This document shows positions 21,973 to 31,660 of a DNA stretch of 64,000 nucleotides, one piece after another. The DNA is from Azolla caroliniana (Eukaryota; Polypodiophyta). Position numbers and translations under genes: made by a program. The notes under the pieces were generated by a model. That model made no database searches, was not told where the DNA came from, and was given only the letters and a program-made list of their open reading frames with translations. Numbering within the stretch: position 1 is the stretch's first letter; each line of letters starts with the position of its first letter. The stretch lies in the NCBI GenBank assembly GCA_043228905.1, contig JBHGNT010000003.1:1116001-1180000 (forward strand). The letters run 5' to 3'.

Positions 21973-23053
21973 TGTCGTGAAGATTTTCGGCAATAGTGTG
22001 AAAATCCCATAAAACGTACGAAATCGAGTAAGAATCACATAATATAATAATTGTGAAGATAACATTTTTAATATCTAAGTACAAAATGATGGAGGTTTCA
22101 AATGCACTTTATTACACGAGAAATGGACAACTAAATGTCAAGATATGAGGGTATAAAGTTTGTGAAAAGAAAAGAGAAAATTGTGAGATATCCCACATAG
22201 GCACGACAAATACGGCTCTCATCATATATAAGGTGGAGCAAAAGATATTATCTTTGTGTCTATGTGTGGAGCATAGAGAGTTCAAGGTAACTTGAACTAA
22301 GAGTGAAGGTGGGCTAGCTACTCGTAAAGGGTTTTGGCCAACCAAAACCGGACCGGCGATGGAGACGGTGAACCGACGGCATCCGGCGACGGCACCGGCA
22401 TCCGGTGACAGCAACTGACGGCATCCGACGACGGCACCGGTAACTGACAACATCCGGTGACGGCATCCGGCGACTATATAAATAAATATATAAATATATA
22501 TACAAATATACATATACAAGGAGGGGAAGTAGGGATTCAAACCTTGCACCTCCGAGTTATGAGTCAATTGGCTTACCATTAAGCCATGCTATTTAGTTGA
22601 AATTATATTTCTATCATTATACTTTTACATGTAAATTCTCATACATGAGAGCTAAAATGAGTGACATGGTTATCATGCACCACATGTAATACATAAGCGC
22701 CAAATGGCAAACATGCAATTTATGCATGTCTTGTACCCTCACATACATCATATGCATGAGAGCATCTATAAAAGAAGGAAGGGGGAGGAGAAAAAACACG
22801 GTTTTTTTTATGAAAATTAAGAGGAAGAAATTCGTTATCAAATTGATCGTGTAACTTGTTTGTTAAATCTAAAGTTAAAACTTCAATCAATCTCTCTCAA
22901 TCGTGTGATCTCAACTTCTCTCTTTCCCAATCTATCTTAAGTACTTTCTCACTAAAGCTTACGCCAAAGCTTGTACCGACTTTGAATCCTTCCGATCCAG
23001 AACCCCAGCGGTTCCACCTCACGATCCGCGCGTAGTGACGGATCTTCACGACA
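21973..23053 (+). mobile_element. Solo LTR inserted in exon 2 of the methyltransferase gene
   Basis: It starts TGTCGTGAAGATTTTCGGCA and ends GATCTTCACGACA, with target copy GCGT on both sides (21969-21972 and 23054-23057). No primer-binding site or gag is present, so it is a solo LTR left by LTR recombination. A related copy in the opposite orientation is at 51137-52091; shared blocks include GGTTTTGGCCAACCAAAAC and the sequence around the tRNA-like motif. Confidence 0.85.
22532..22592 (-). repeat. tRNA-Met-like sequence embedded in the solo LTR
   Basis: On the minus strand: TGGCTTAATGG (resembles the pol III A box), then ACTCATAAC with a CAT anticodon-like triplet, then GGTTTGAATCC (B box like). 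It is not a complete tRNA: the acceptor stem is missing. The other copy of this LTR keeps part of it (51600-51655, plus strand). Confidence 0.6.
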
Positions 23054-23057
23054 GCGT

Positions 23058-24645
23058 ACAGGGCTCTCCAATTGAAAGCCAGAACCTAATAGCTCCCGAG
23101 AACATGAAGAGAGGAAAAAAGTTTCTCTTCAACAAGGAGACAAAATCTCAACCACCCAATGAGGTCAGCCAAAAGAAACTATTAGTAGCTATTGGTGGTG
23201 AAGACCTTCCTGACCGTGATCTAACGGACAAGGAATGGTGTATGCAATACGTCGACTCCAAGAAAAAATTTGTGTTGTATACAACAAAGAAGAAGGGCGA
23301 GGGGCAGCTTGAAAATGAAACCCCATTTATGTATGGTCGTATTCTATGATTTGACTACGAAGATTCAGATTCGGCCAACATACTTGTAATGATAGAGTGC
23401 TCTAAGGGGGTACGTAAAGTGTTCCTTTCTAAAGATCTTCTAGTAAAGGAATCTTCTGGGCCAGAAGCTTTCAAAAAAGATCTAGAAAGCTCACAAAACC
23501 TTATTGTTACCTTGAGGACTTATATACAAGGCCATGTAACTCTAAGGGAGCCATTGCCCTCCCTAGTAAAGGCCCCGAAAAGGGCATCTAAAGTACAATC
23601 AAGACCACCCAAAAAAGAAGACCATTAAAATGTCGAACTCTGATTCATCAAGCTCAAATGAAAATGAGGACACTAAGGGGACGCCAGGAGTTGAGCTGGC
23701 ATCGGGTGTGTTGTCATCCGAGCAGAATAAGATATGGAGAGAGTTAATGCAGTGTAAACTGGTCAGGAAAGGGAAAGTGTTTAATTTGCCTATAACACAC
23801 ATCCATCGGCCCCCTATTGATGAAAACACAGGACGAAGACCACTTGAGATTAGAGAGCCACACCGAATGCATGTTCAAAATCTCAAGAAAAAAATGAAAA
23901 TTAATCCACATGCTACCGTTGTGCCTTTTATTGTTATGGTGGATCCTGAAGAATGTGAAACCATTGAAGATTTCGATATAAGAAAGCATGATCAATATAA
24001 TTACTTTGTCATTGGTGGATCGCATTCGGTGGAGGCACGTCGACAACTTGTGAGAGAACATCCAATGACTTTCTTCTTCAAGTATGCCGAGTGCAAAATT
24101 TACGTGGGTCTCACAACTAAAGAGGCAAAGTTGTTGGCATGGGACCACAATAACGATAATGACTATAGGAAAAAAATGTCATCGATTGAGCGTATAAGGT
24201 TCTTCCACCACGAGTATTTGGACGTCAAACAAAAGTTTGGTGTGAAGCCACATCCAGGCCTACGACGTCAATGCTTGCATGAAGTCAGCATTGTGGTAGA
24301 TGATAATGTTAAGTCGGATGGTCTTCGAAAATATGAGTCTTGGTTTCAACTAGCCTTTAGAGATGGAGAAGTATGGGACCTACAAGATCAAATCTTCTCA
24401 ATGTGGGAGAATAAGGAGGTCAAGGGTCAACGACAAAAGAAATGTAAGGTAGACCCTCAAGTAGAATTAAAGTCACAAGCAACCAAGAAAATTGATTTGA
24501 CAATTGAAGAAGCGGCTGACAACATGAAGCTGTCTTTGTGGAGAGCGATGCAAGGTATTAAGGACAAGCAAGTTCTTGTGTCTGTTTTGTCAAGGGTTGT
24601 GGCCAAAGATTTAAGCGTTGAAGAACTGGTCTTTGAGTTCAATAA
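23058..24645 (+). CDS. Exon 2 (main part): ParB/Srx-like region
   Basis: The frame continues from 21922-21972 across the solo LTR. The first 195 codons (KRGKKFLFNKETKSQPP onward) are unfamiliar: basic, then a segment with YVDSKKKFVLYTTKKKGEGQ. TGA at 23347 interrupts it, and the A-run at 23611 shifts it. The second section (from 23630) has an acidic Ser-rich linker, KVFNLPITHIHRPPID, PHATVVPFIVMVDP, YFVIGGSHSVEARRQLVREH and LTTKEAKLLAWDHNNDND. The G-x-H plus downstream helix pattern is that of ParB/sulfiredoxin-type domains that bind DNA or nucleotides. The C-terminal stretch is charged and helical. The donor is GTAAGT at 24646. Confidence 0.6.
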
Positions 24646-24728
24646 GTAAGTCTTTCAAATACTGATATTGAAGTCAATATGGTGCAATTGAAAGTTCTAA
24701 TCTCATTTTCTAATTTCACAATCATAAG

Positions 24729-26235
24729 GTGTACATGAAGATCCAAGAAGTTATGATGAAACAACTTGGATGTATAACTTGGGAACAAGTTACCGAGGAT
24801 TGTCCTCTAACGTCTTCATATAAGGCGTTATCGGAGTATTTTATTGCATTCAAGGATTGGGTTAGTATTGGTGGTTTTTCATTAACCTTTCATCATATGT
24901 AGAGGTTGTATAATAAAACTTCATGTCCTATTGCTTCTATTAGAAACCATGTCATGGCAAGAAACAAGGAGAAGTTAAGGATATACACGATTTCCCGACA
25001 TCCTTCCTTGCACATCTCGAGAGAGCCAGAAAAGAAAAGGATCGTCGCTTAGTCAAGGCATACGAAATGGAGGAAGATGGCTCCTTCAAAAAATTTAGCC
25101 ACAAAAAAGATATTACGAGAGATCTTTACTACAATGTGTTTTGCGGCGATGTCGTTGACATGATCGAAAAAGTGCCAAAGAAGGAATATACGCTAATGAT
25201 TGCGGATATTCCTTACGGATTTCGAATGGCAAGGTCATCATACGACGATGAATCGTTTAGGTTTAAACAATTGGAGAAGATGGTCAAGGATTTTGTTGAG
25301 CTAACGACTGCATCCTTGTGGAGAATAGTTGTCTTTCATAGTATGGACCAAGGGTACTTGGTAGCTCAAGCTTTGAGATCACGTTGCCATGGCATCGAGA
25401 ACCTTGCATGGTAAGGATTATTTATAGGTTTCATTCACTATATTGCCTTTCTTAAGATTGTTCAATCTATTCTTAACTCGATGTAATATTTGTTATAGGA
25501 TAAAAACCAATGTAAATAGAGGGCCAACCTTTCGGTTCGTTAATGCCATTGAATACATCACGGTTGGCTACTTCGATGAAATTAAGAAACAAAGAATCAA
25601 GGAGCATTCTAATGAAGTGGGAGGTTCAAATCTGCTGGTATATCCAACAGTGACACGGAAATTGCGACATGTCACCACAACAGAACGGGGACTTGTTAAC
25701 CCATACCAAAAACCTCAACGACTTATGATGCGCTTGATCGAGATGTTTTTTGTCGAAGGAGACTGGATATTAGATCTCTTTTCTGGCACAAGTATTCCTC
25801 AAACTAGGGTAACGATCTTGAGATAACCAATACTGAATCTTTTTTGTTTGAGAACTAATTCTTCTTGTTACTTTCTTCACAGGAACGACGTCTACATGTG
25901 CATTGAAGCTCTTTAGAAACACAGTTGCATTGGAGAAGGACGAAGAGCAGGTTATATTTATAAACATGAGGATTAAGGCTTTGTGGGAGTGCCTAGACCA
26001 GGACGAGGAGGTCAGTGCAAAGAACCTCGTTGATACTGAAAGGTTTCAACCTGCTTCGCGAGAGTCTATTCCTCCGTTAGCCGGGGATCCGGGGGAGCTA
26101 ATAGAGCTTGATGATGAGCTTATAGAAGATATTTTGTTGGCTCGGCTAACAGGGGAAGCCAATGCACGTATAGCCGAAGAGACTTCTATACAGGATGATG
26201 AAGAAAATGACATTGACGATTTGATTGCTATGTAA
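24729..26235 (+). CDS. Exons 3-6: beta-order DNA amino-methyltransferase region
   Basis: Exons are 24729-24860, 24944-25410, 25499-25791 and 25883-26235; the splice joins after exon 3 keep the frame. Motif IV is ADIPYGF (25199-25219), a variant of the D/N-P-P-Y catalytic motif with Ile in place of the first Pro. After it comes a target-recognition-like stretch, then NPYQKPQRLMMRLIE (motif X type, about 25700), then motif I WILDLFSGT continuing across an intron (about 25765-25900). The order IV-X-I is that of beta-class N4-cytosine/N6-adenine methyltransferases. The tail after 25950 is acidic and ends at TAA 26235. No stop codons interrupt these exons. Confidence 0.75.
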
Positions 26236-27281
26236 TAGACTCTTTTAAAAACGTGAAATGTATTGTTTGGATTTCACATTATTAATACAAATTTTGGGTT
26301 TTACTTGGTGGATTCTATTCTTTATAATCTTCTATATGTTTCAATTTTATTTTTATATACTTGGTTAGTAGACTTATGACATTGGTTTCCCCGCGTGCAT
26401 TGCTGACTACCAAATTTATGGAGAAACATGAATTAGTTTAAATTGAGGCTAATTTTGGTCAAAGTTTACCTTAACATAACATGGTCGTAAAATTGTTGCC
26501 ATGACTGTCCATGTTGTTATTATGGATCTTTGTCTTCTATTGTTAAAATTATTATGTTTCTCTTCCATTGCTGCTTAGATTGTGTAGTGTGTTGATAATG
26601 GTTCCACTAGCGTTATCCGCATGTTTTTATACGCTTATAGTTCCACTAGCGTTATCGTTCGGAGTTTGATCCCATGTGAATTACCTAAGCAATAGAGTAG
26701 ATCAATTTTAAATACAGTATGAAAGCCTTAATAGGTTTGTTATTTCCACCACATTATCCTAAAGTTCACTGTCTTACATTGTCCACAATTATATACATAT
26801 GGTTTGATCCCATACGAACAAACTGAGGAATAGATTAGATCAACTTTAAATACAAGTATTAAATACTTTGATAAGTTAGTTATTCCAATCACATTATCCT
26901 AAAGTGCACTATCCTACATTGTCCACAATTACATACATGCAAGTATGGGTCAAAGTATAAATTATAACTCATTTTATTAGTATGGTTAGAAGTACACCTC
27001 ATATTTTTGTAGCACTTACCAAATTAATATAAGTCTTTAACTTAGTGTTTCTCATGTCGCACATTAGTGACATATTGAGCCATTGTTGAACTTTATTATG
27101 CCTACATTAACTTATCAACACGTCCAAACTTGCATGATTTCTAATGATCTCCACTCGTAGACCTATCATGTTTTTTTATATTTGCAAATTCTAATCAAGT
27201 TGTGGAACATGTGATACTAGTGCATTCAATTTTTGTAGAGAGGGTATATTTGGATAGTTTCAAGAAGTTTCTACAAGTGGA
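26236..27281. other. 3' flank of the methyltransferase gene inside the transposon
   Basis: AT-rich, non-coding. A roughly 130-bp direct repeat is visible (about 26680-26790 and 26800-26940: GATCCCATRYGAA..., CACATTATCCTAAAG, CATTGTCCACAATTA). The last 85 bases resemble 48045-48130. Confidence 0.6.
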
Positions 27282-27317
27282 ATGCGCAATCCTTCCACTT
27301 GTGAACGCGAACGTGTT
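27282..27317 (-). repeat. Right terminal inverted repeat of the transposon
   Basis: Ends ...GCGAACGTGTT and is followed by CAAA and then the resumed target sequence (GTCCAACTCATTTC). It pairs with 12067-12102. Confidence 0.85.
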
Positions 27318-27321
27318 CAAA

Positions 27322-28639
27322 GTCCAACTCATTTCATTGTCCAAAGCAAACTCAAGGGATTGCATTGATTCTTGTTCACACATGCGCAACACCCACTTCC
27401 TAACATAATTTGGAAGCTAATAGAAAGAATATGGCATGTCGGGTAATATTGTACAAATCAAGAATGAGAGGGAAACAACTTCTAAACTCTATATATTGAT
27501 GGGAGGATGGCATCGAGGTTGAGATTGAAGCACTTGTGCCGAGTAATATTGGACTAATCAATAGAGTTAACTCTTTGAGGATATATGGATTATGCAACGA
27601 AGGACTTCAAATACTCAATGACATGGTGGAAGATGGTCAATGAAAGTCCAAAAGTTTGTGAGGTGGCTCTCTTACATGTGGTGACACGAGAGGCTAATCA
27701 TAAACGTACAATTGATAATTTTAGTAAGGGTGGTGATGCTTGCTATATTACAAAAACGTGATCATATGGTTAGGGATGATGATATTAATCATGATTGTGA
27801 TGTGGTTAATGATGTGAATGCATATGATGATGAGATTGGGAATGTACTTGACAATGTCGTATTTTGGAAGATTTTATTTATTTTTTTTTTCATCTTAGTA
27901 TATTACTTGAAAAGTCTACATAAGAAAAACAGAAGGAGACATTTCATCTCACTTCTTTTTGTAAGATACAAAAGCTAGTACATCTTATGATACAGATGAT
28001 GTCATATATGTAGAAGAATTATGATAATATGGTTTGGGATGATGATGTTAAATACACTAATATGGTTTAGGGTTGTGTATGATGATTTGAGTGTAGGTGA
28101 TGATGGTGATATGGTTATGCTTCAGTATAACAGATAAGTTTATGGATGTGAATAATGTTGTGAGTGCATGGAAAGGTAATGTTGTGACTGTATTTGATAG
28201 TGATGTGGTTTGGAAGAATGATATGGACTTTGAAATAGATAAAAGTGTGTGGGAATAACTTGAATTGTAAGAATGTGGTTTATGATGTGTTTCATGGAGG
28301 TGGATGAGAGCAATAAGGAGCAATGTGTGTTTGTTAATAATGTGATTTGGGAGGATGATATGGGCTTCATTATGATGATGAAGGTATCAAGGGGAACACA
28401 AACACCGGGACATTTGAAACAGGTAATATGTCGCATTTTGAGAACTGTCCATCAAAAAATGACACAAATTAGGGTGATTCACAAAAAGGACCCAAAAATG
28501 ACCCAAAATGACCCAAAAATATATTGATTTTTAACATGTACGGAAATTTAAGTGTTCAAAAAAATGCCTAAATAATGGACATGCCAAACTTACAAATGAA
28601 TGTCCAAAATGACTAACCCCAATATTTATAGAAATTCTG
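27322..28639. other. Flank and AT-rich intergenic DNA
   Basis: 27322-27373 is the second half of the target unit. The rest is rich in GATGATG-type words (27770-28380) with no convincing gene. 28440-28520 has an ACCCAAAAATG short repeat. Confidence 0.5.
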
Positions 28640-29060
28640 AATCCAAATCTTGATGTGCAATACAATATTTATAGTTAACGTATCAGGACAATCATTTTTC
28701 AAGTTTATGTCATCATCTTCATACCCATTAGATGAACTAGTACGAGTTTATGAGGTCTCATCCTCATCACCAATGACAACTAATGCATTGTGTTGATCCA
28801 ATTGCAATCCAACCTCATCGAGTTTATGAGTCATGCTTCTTGTTTGTCTTTTTGTTGTGTCTGAAGCCACATTCCAGATCCTCTTTTAGTATCTTCATTG
28901 TGGTCTGTCACAGATAACTTGTTTTGGTCAAAGATAAGTCATACACTAATATATAAACATTATCCAATGTAAGAGTAGATGTGCTTGATGCATCTTTCCT
29001 CCTCACTTTTTGGTTATGATATTTCATTATGTACTTTCCATTTACAAGATTAGATTATGT
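28640..29060 (-). pseudogene. Degraded C-terminal end of a second DUF7869-like gene
   Basis: On the minus strand, 29045-28915 reads NGKYIMKY, VRRKDASSTSTLTLDNVY and LVYDLSLTKTSYL. This lines up with TGKYTLEM, NIRNTSTLDISDV and IMYDFTLTKAGRL in the 12435-13295 gene. The following acidic tail with a run of Asp/Glu codons (28690-28790) also corresponds. Stops interrupt it. Confidence 0.65.
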
Positions 29061-29159
29061 GAGAGAAGCTTTCTACCAAAATCAGTAGAATCTAAAAAAT
29101 GTCTTAAAGATGTTTTCCATTTTTCTTAGATTCTCATAGTAAGCCTTTGATGTCATACA

Positions 29160-31150
29160 GAAATCCGATTCATCCCATCTAGATTTGACGCAACATGTCG
29201 AATTTTACTCTACACATCTAGAATTGGATATAATGCATCAGATTCCTGTAAGTCTTGGATTTTTTTTTAAAAATTCCATTAAAAAAATACTCTTACATTT
29301 TAATGCATTGCATTGAATTCTAGCTACATAGACTAAAATATGATACATTGCATGGATTTCCCGAAAATACATAAAAAAATACAAATTGAAAAAATAAAAC
29401 ATTTTCCCATAAATAAATAAATAAACATTTTTTATTTTACTCGTAAATAAATAAATAAAAATTGACAAATTAGATTTAAATGGAAATCCAATTCTGTGCA
29501 TCGGATTCAATTGAAAATCCAATTTCTCTTATTTTTTTGAAAATTTTCTTATTTTTTGAATTGTTTTTGAATTTGTTTTTATTTTTCCCATAAAAAAATA
29601 AATAAAAATTTAAAAAATGGATTTTCAACGGAAATCCGATGCATTGCATCGGATTTTGGTTGAAAGTCCACTTTTACGTATTTTTTTCCAAATTTGCTTT
29701 TTTTTTTGAATTTTTTTGAATTTTTTTTTAATTTTTTCTATAAAAAATAAATAAATATTGAAAAAATAGATTTTCAATGGAAATCCGATGCACTGCATCG
29801 TATTTCTGTAGAAAATCCACTTTTTCTTATTTTTTTCCAAATTTTCATAGTTTTTAGAATTTTTTTGGTATTTTGTTTGTCTATTTTCTCATAAATAGCT
29901 ATATAGAAATTGAAAAAATGAATTTTCAAAGGAAATCCGATGCATTGCATCGGATTTCTATTGAAAGTCCACTTTTTGCTATTTGTTACCAAATTTTCAT
30001 ATTTTAAAATATTTTTTTGTATTTTTTAAATGTTTTTTCATTTTTTCACATAAATAAATAAATAAAAATTGCAAAAAATGGATGTTCAACAGAAATCCGA
30101 TGCACTACATCAAATTTCTATTGAAAATCCATTTTGTCTTATTTGTTTCCAATTTTTCAGATATTTTGAATTTGTTTTTGAATTTGTTTTGAATTTTTTT
30201 TGTTTTTATCATAAATAAATATATAGGAATTGAAAAAAATGGATTTTCAACGGAAATCCGATGCACTGCATCGGATTTCCATTGAAAGTCCACTTTTTCT
30301 TGTTTGTTTACAAATTTTCTTATTTGTTTATATTTTTCTCTAAAAAAGTGTTAAAAATAAACAAATTGTGATTTTCTCCATTTAAAATGATGTGTTTTCA
30401 ACGGGAATCCGATGCAGTGCATCGGATTCCCGTTGAAAACAGATCATTTTCAACTGGATTTTCAATGAAAATCCGATGCACTGCATCGGATTTCCATTCA
30501 AAATCACTGAGTTTCGACAGAAATCCGATGCAATGCATCGGATTCCGTTGAAAGTCCAATATTTTTCTTATGTTTTTTCATAAAACATTAATTTGCAATT
30601 GAAATCCGACTCAATGGTTCAGATTTTGTTGAAAATGTAATATTTTTTTATTATCTCATTGTTTTATGAAAAACCTAAAAGAAATTTGGATTTTTAATTG
30701 AAATTTGATGTAGTGCATTAGATTTCAGTTGGAAATCCACTTTTTTAATATATTTTTATTTATTTTTTGAAAAAATGAAAAACAATTGAAAAGAAAGAGG
30801 ATTGCCAGCTAAAATCTGATTCAATGCATCAATGTCTAGCTGTATAGACTACGATCTAATGTAGTGTATCGGATTTCAGTTGAAAAGCCGTTTATTATTT
30901 TTTTATATGGAAAATAAATAAATAAATAACATTGGAAAAAGAAAAAAGAAAAATGGATTTTCGACTCTAATACAACACATTGCATTAGATTCTAGCTATA
31001 TATACTAAAATATAATGTAGTGCATAGTATTTTAGCTGAAAATCCATTTTTTATTTTTTAATGGAAAAAATTTTAAAAATTACAAAAAAAAAAAACTTGG
31101 ATTTTCAACTGAAATCTAGTGCATCGCATTGGATTCCAATTAAAAATCCA
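29160..31150. repeat. Long array of 29-bp palindromes in AT-rich spacers
   Basis: About 15 copies or decayed copies. Well-preserved ones are near 29634, 29786, 29936, 30252-30280, 30403, 30470 and 30520. The perfect one at 30252-30280 has arm GGAAATCCGATGC, a 3-nt centre ACT and the exact complement. The inner core is CGATGC-N3-GCATCG. Spacing is about 150 bp in the left part and 50-110 bp to the right. Spacers hold a conserved AAATAAATAAAAATTGAAAAAATGG-like block (first 20 bases: AAATAAATAAAAATTGAAAA). Copies at both edges are decayed; those in the middle are sharp. Confidence 0.95.
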
Positions 31151-31317
31151 AGATTTTTTATTTTTTCAAATTTTATTGTTTCAAATTTTCAATGAGTTTT
31201 AGATTAGTTTTCTGACACAGGTATATAATATAAAACTTACATCATTTTAGATTAACGTTATATTCTATTCTTCAGTTTGATGTTACCTGTGCAATTTCAT
31301 TCTACTGTCATGTACTA

Positions 31318-31660
31318 CTAAAACATACGCCTTAAAGATTATCAGGAACTCTATTGCATTAGAGAAGGACCTTGAGCAAGTTAATGTCATCAAAATGAGG
31401 ATCCAAGGTATCTGGGGTTGTCCTGATCAAGACCAAGAAGTTGGGGCAAAGCATATCAATAAAACTTAGATGTTCCAAATGACTTTTAGAAAACTTGTGG
31501 AACTATAGATGAAGACGCAGGGCAACTTGTTGAAATAGAAGACATTTCAGAGTCTGAACATACTAACAATTCAACTTAGCATACTAACGAAGCCAATGAG
31601 GACAATCCTGATGAAAGAGCTAATCCTGAGTAGACGGCTTTACCAGACTTATTATTCGAT
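31318..31660 (+). pseudogene. Degraded last exon of a second methyltransferase gene
   Basis: The translation (ALKIIRNSIALEKDLEQVNV, then IKMRIQGIWGCPDQDQEVGAK) follows the last exon of the first copy (ALKLFRNTVALEKDEEQVIF, then INMRIKALWECLDQDEEVSAK) residue by residue. An acidic tail follows. TAG codons at about 31467 and 31577 end it early. The upstream catalytic exons are missing. Confidence 0.85.

Larger units (their letters stand above)
15977..26235 (+). pseudogene. ParB-like / DNA methyltransferase fusion gene, split by two insertions
   Basis: Inferred exons: 15977-16011, 21922-21972 plus 23058-24645, 24729-24860, 24944-25410, 25499-25791 and 25883-26235 (about 970 codons). Exon 1 (MSSKKIERQDS) ends at AG before GTAAGC; exon 2 starts after AAATAG. 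Skipping the solo LTR and one GCGT copy keeps the frame from KLR into VQGSPIES. The middle (about 23760-24250) has a ParB/Srx-like fold signature: VIGGSHSVEARRQL and an LTTKEAKLLAWDHNND helix. The 3' part is a beta-order amino-methyltransferase. Defects: TGA at 23347-23349, one extra A in the run at 23611-23616, and a one-base mismatch at the exon 2/3 junction. The protein probably bound and methylated DNA (inference). A fully bacterial origin is unlikely given five consistent GT-AG introns. Confidence 0.75.
12067..27317. mobile_element. TIR DNA transposon carrying DUF7869-like gene and ParB-methyltransferase gene
   Basis: The ends are 36-bp inverted repeats (12067-12102 and 27282-27317) beginning AACACGTTC, with two mismatches. 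CAAA flanks both sides (12063-12066 and 27318-27321), and an empty target copy lies next door. Inside are two divergent genes: a DUF7869-like, probable transposase gene on the minus strand (15196-12435), and a ParB-like plus DNA methyltransferase gene on the plus strand (15977-26235). A palindrome array lies in the latter's first intron. A copia element (16775-21718) and a solo LTR (21973-23053) inserted later. Without them and their target copies the unit is about 9.2 kb. Both genes now carry stops and frameshifts, so this copy is not autonomous. A deleted relative lies at 28640-31660 and a right-end remnant at 48045-48157. I do not recognise a named superfamily with this gene content. Confidence 0.8.
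28640..31660. mobile_element. Internally deleted second copy of the DUF7869/methyltransferase transposon
   Basis: The layout is DUF7869 C-terminus (minus), palindrome array, methyltransferase last exon (plus). This is the same order and orientation as 12067-27317 with most of both genes removed and the array enlarged. The outer ends were not found, so the limits given are those of recognisable content. Confidence 0.65.

Noticed and set aside
22112-22579. Open frame of 155 codons on the minus strand in the solo LTR
   Set aside because: It starts in the tRNA-like motif and runs through TATA and CCGGCATCC repeats; no conserved domain features.
22532-22592. A functional tRNA-Met gene
   Set aside because: No acceptor stem pairing and the motif lies inside an LTR; only the internal promoter boxes are tRNA-like.
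23605-23632. Programmed -1 ribosomal frameshift at the A run in exon 2
   Set aside because: The change needed is to the +1 frame and the run is not in the usual slippery register; a one-base insertion in a decaying gene explains it.
23035-26235. Bacterial contamination or a recent bacterial insert as the source of the ParB/methyltransferase gene
   Set aside because: Several GT-AG introns, plant-like TATA promoter, AT-rich plant-like composition and enclosure between transposon ends argue for a resident eukaryotic gene.
12067-27317. The 36-bp inverted repeat being just two unrelated LINE fragments
   Set aside because: The same words occur beside a LINE at 48128-48157, but the sharp stop of similarity at the ends, the CAAA copies and the empty target unit fit transposon ends better. 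The LINE link remains a point to test.
29160-31150. CRISPR-like array of regular repeats
   Set aside because: The regular units are palindromes in AT-rich, mutually similar spacers, next to plant introns and transposon genes. Spacers are not unique and no cas gene exists; this is a eukaryotic repeat array.
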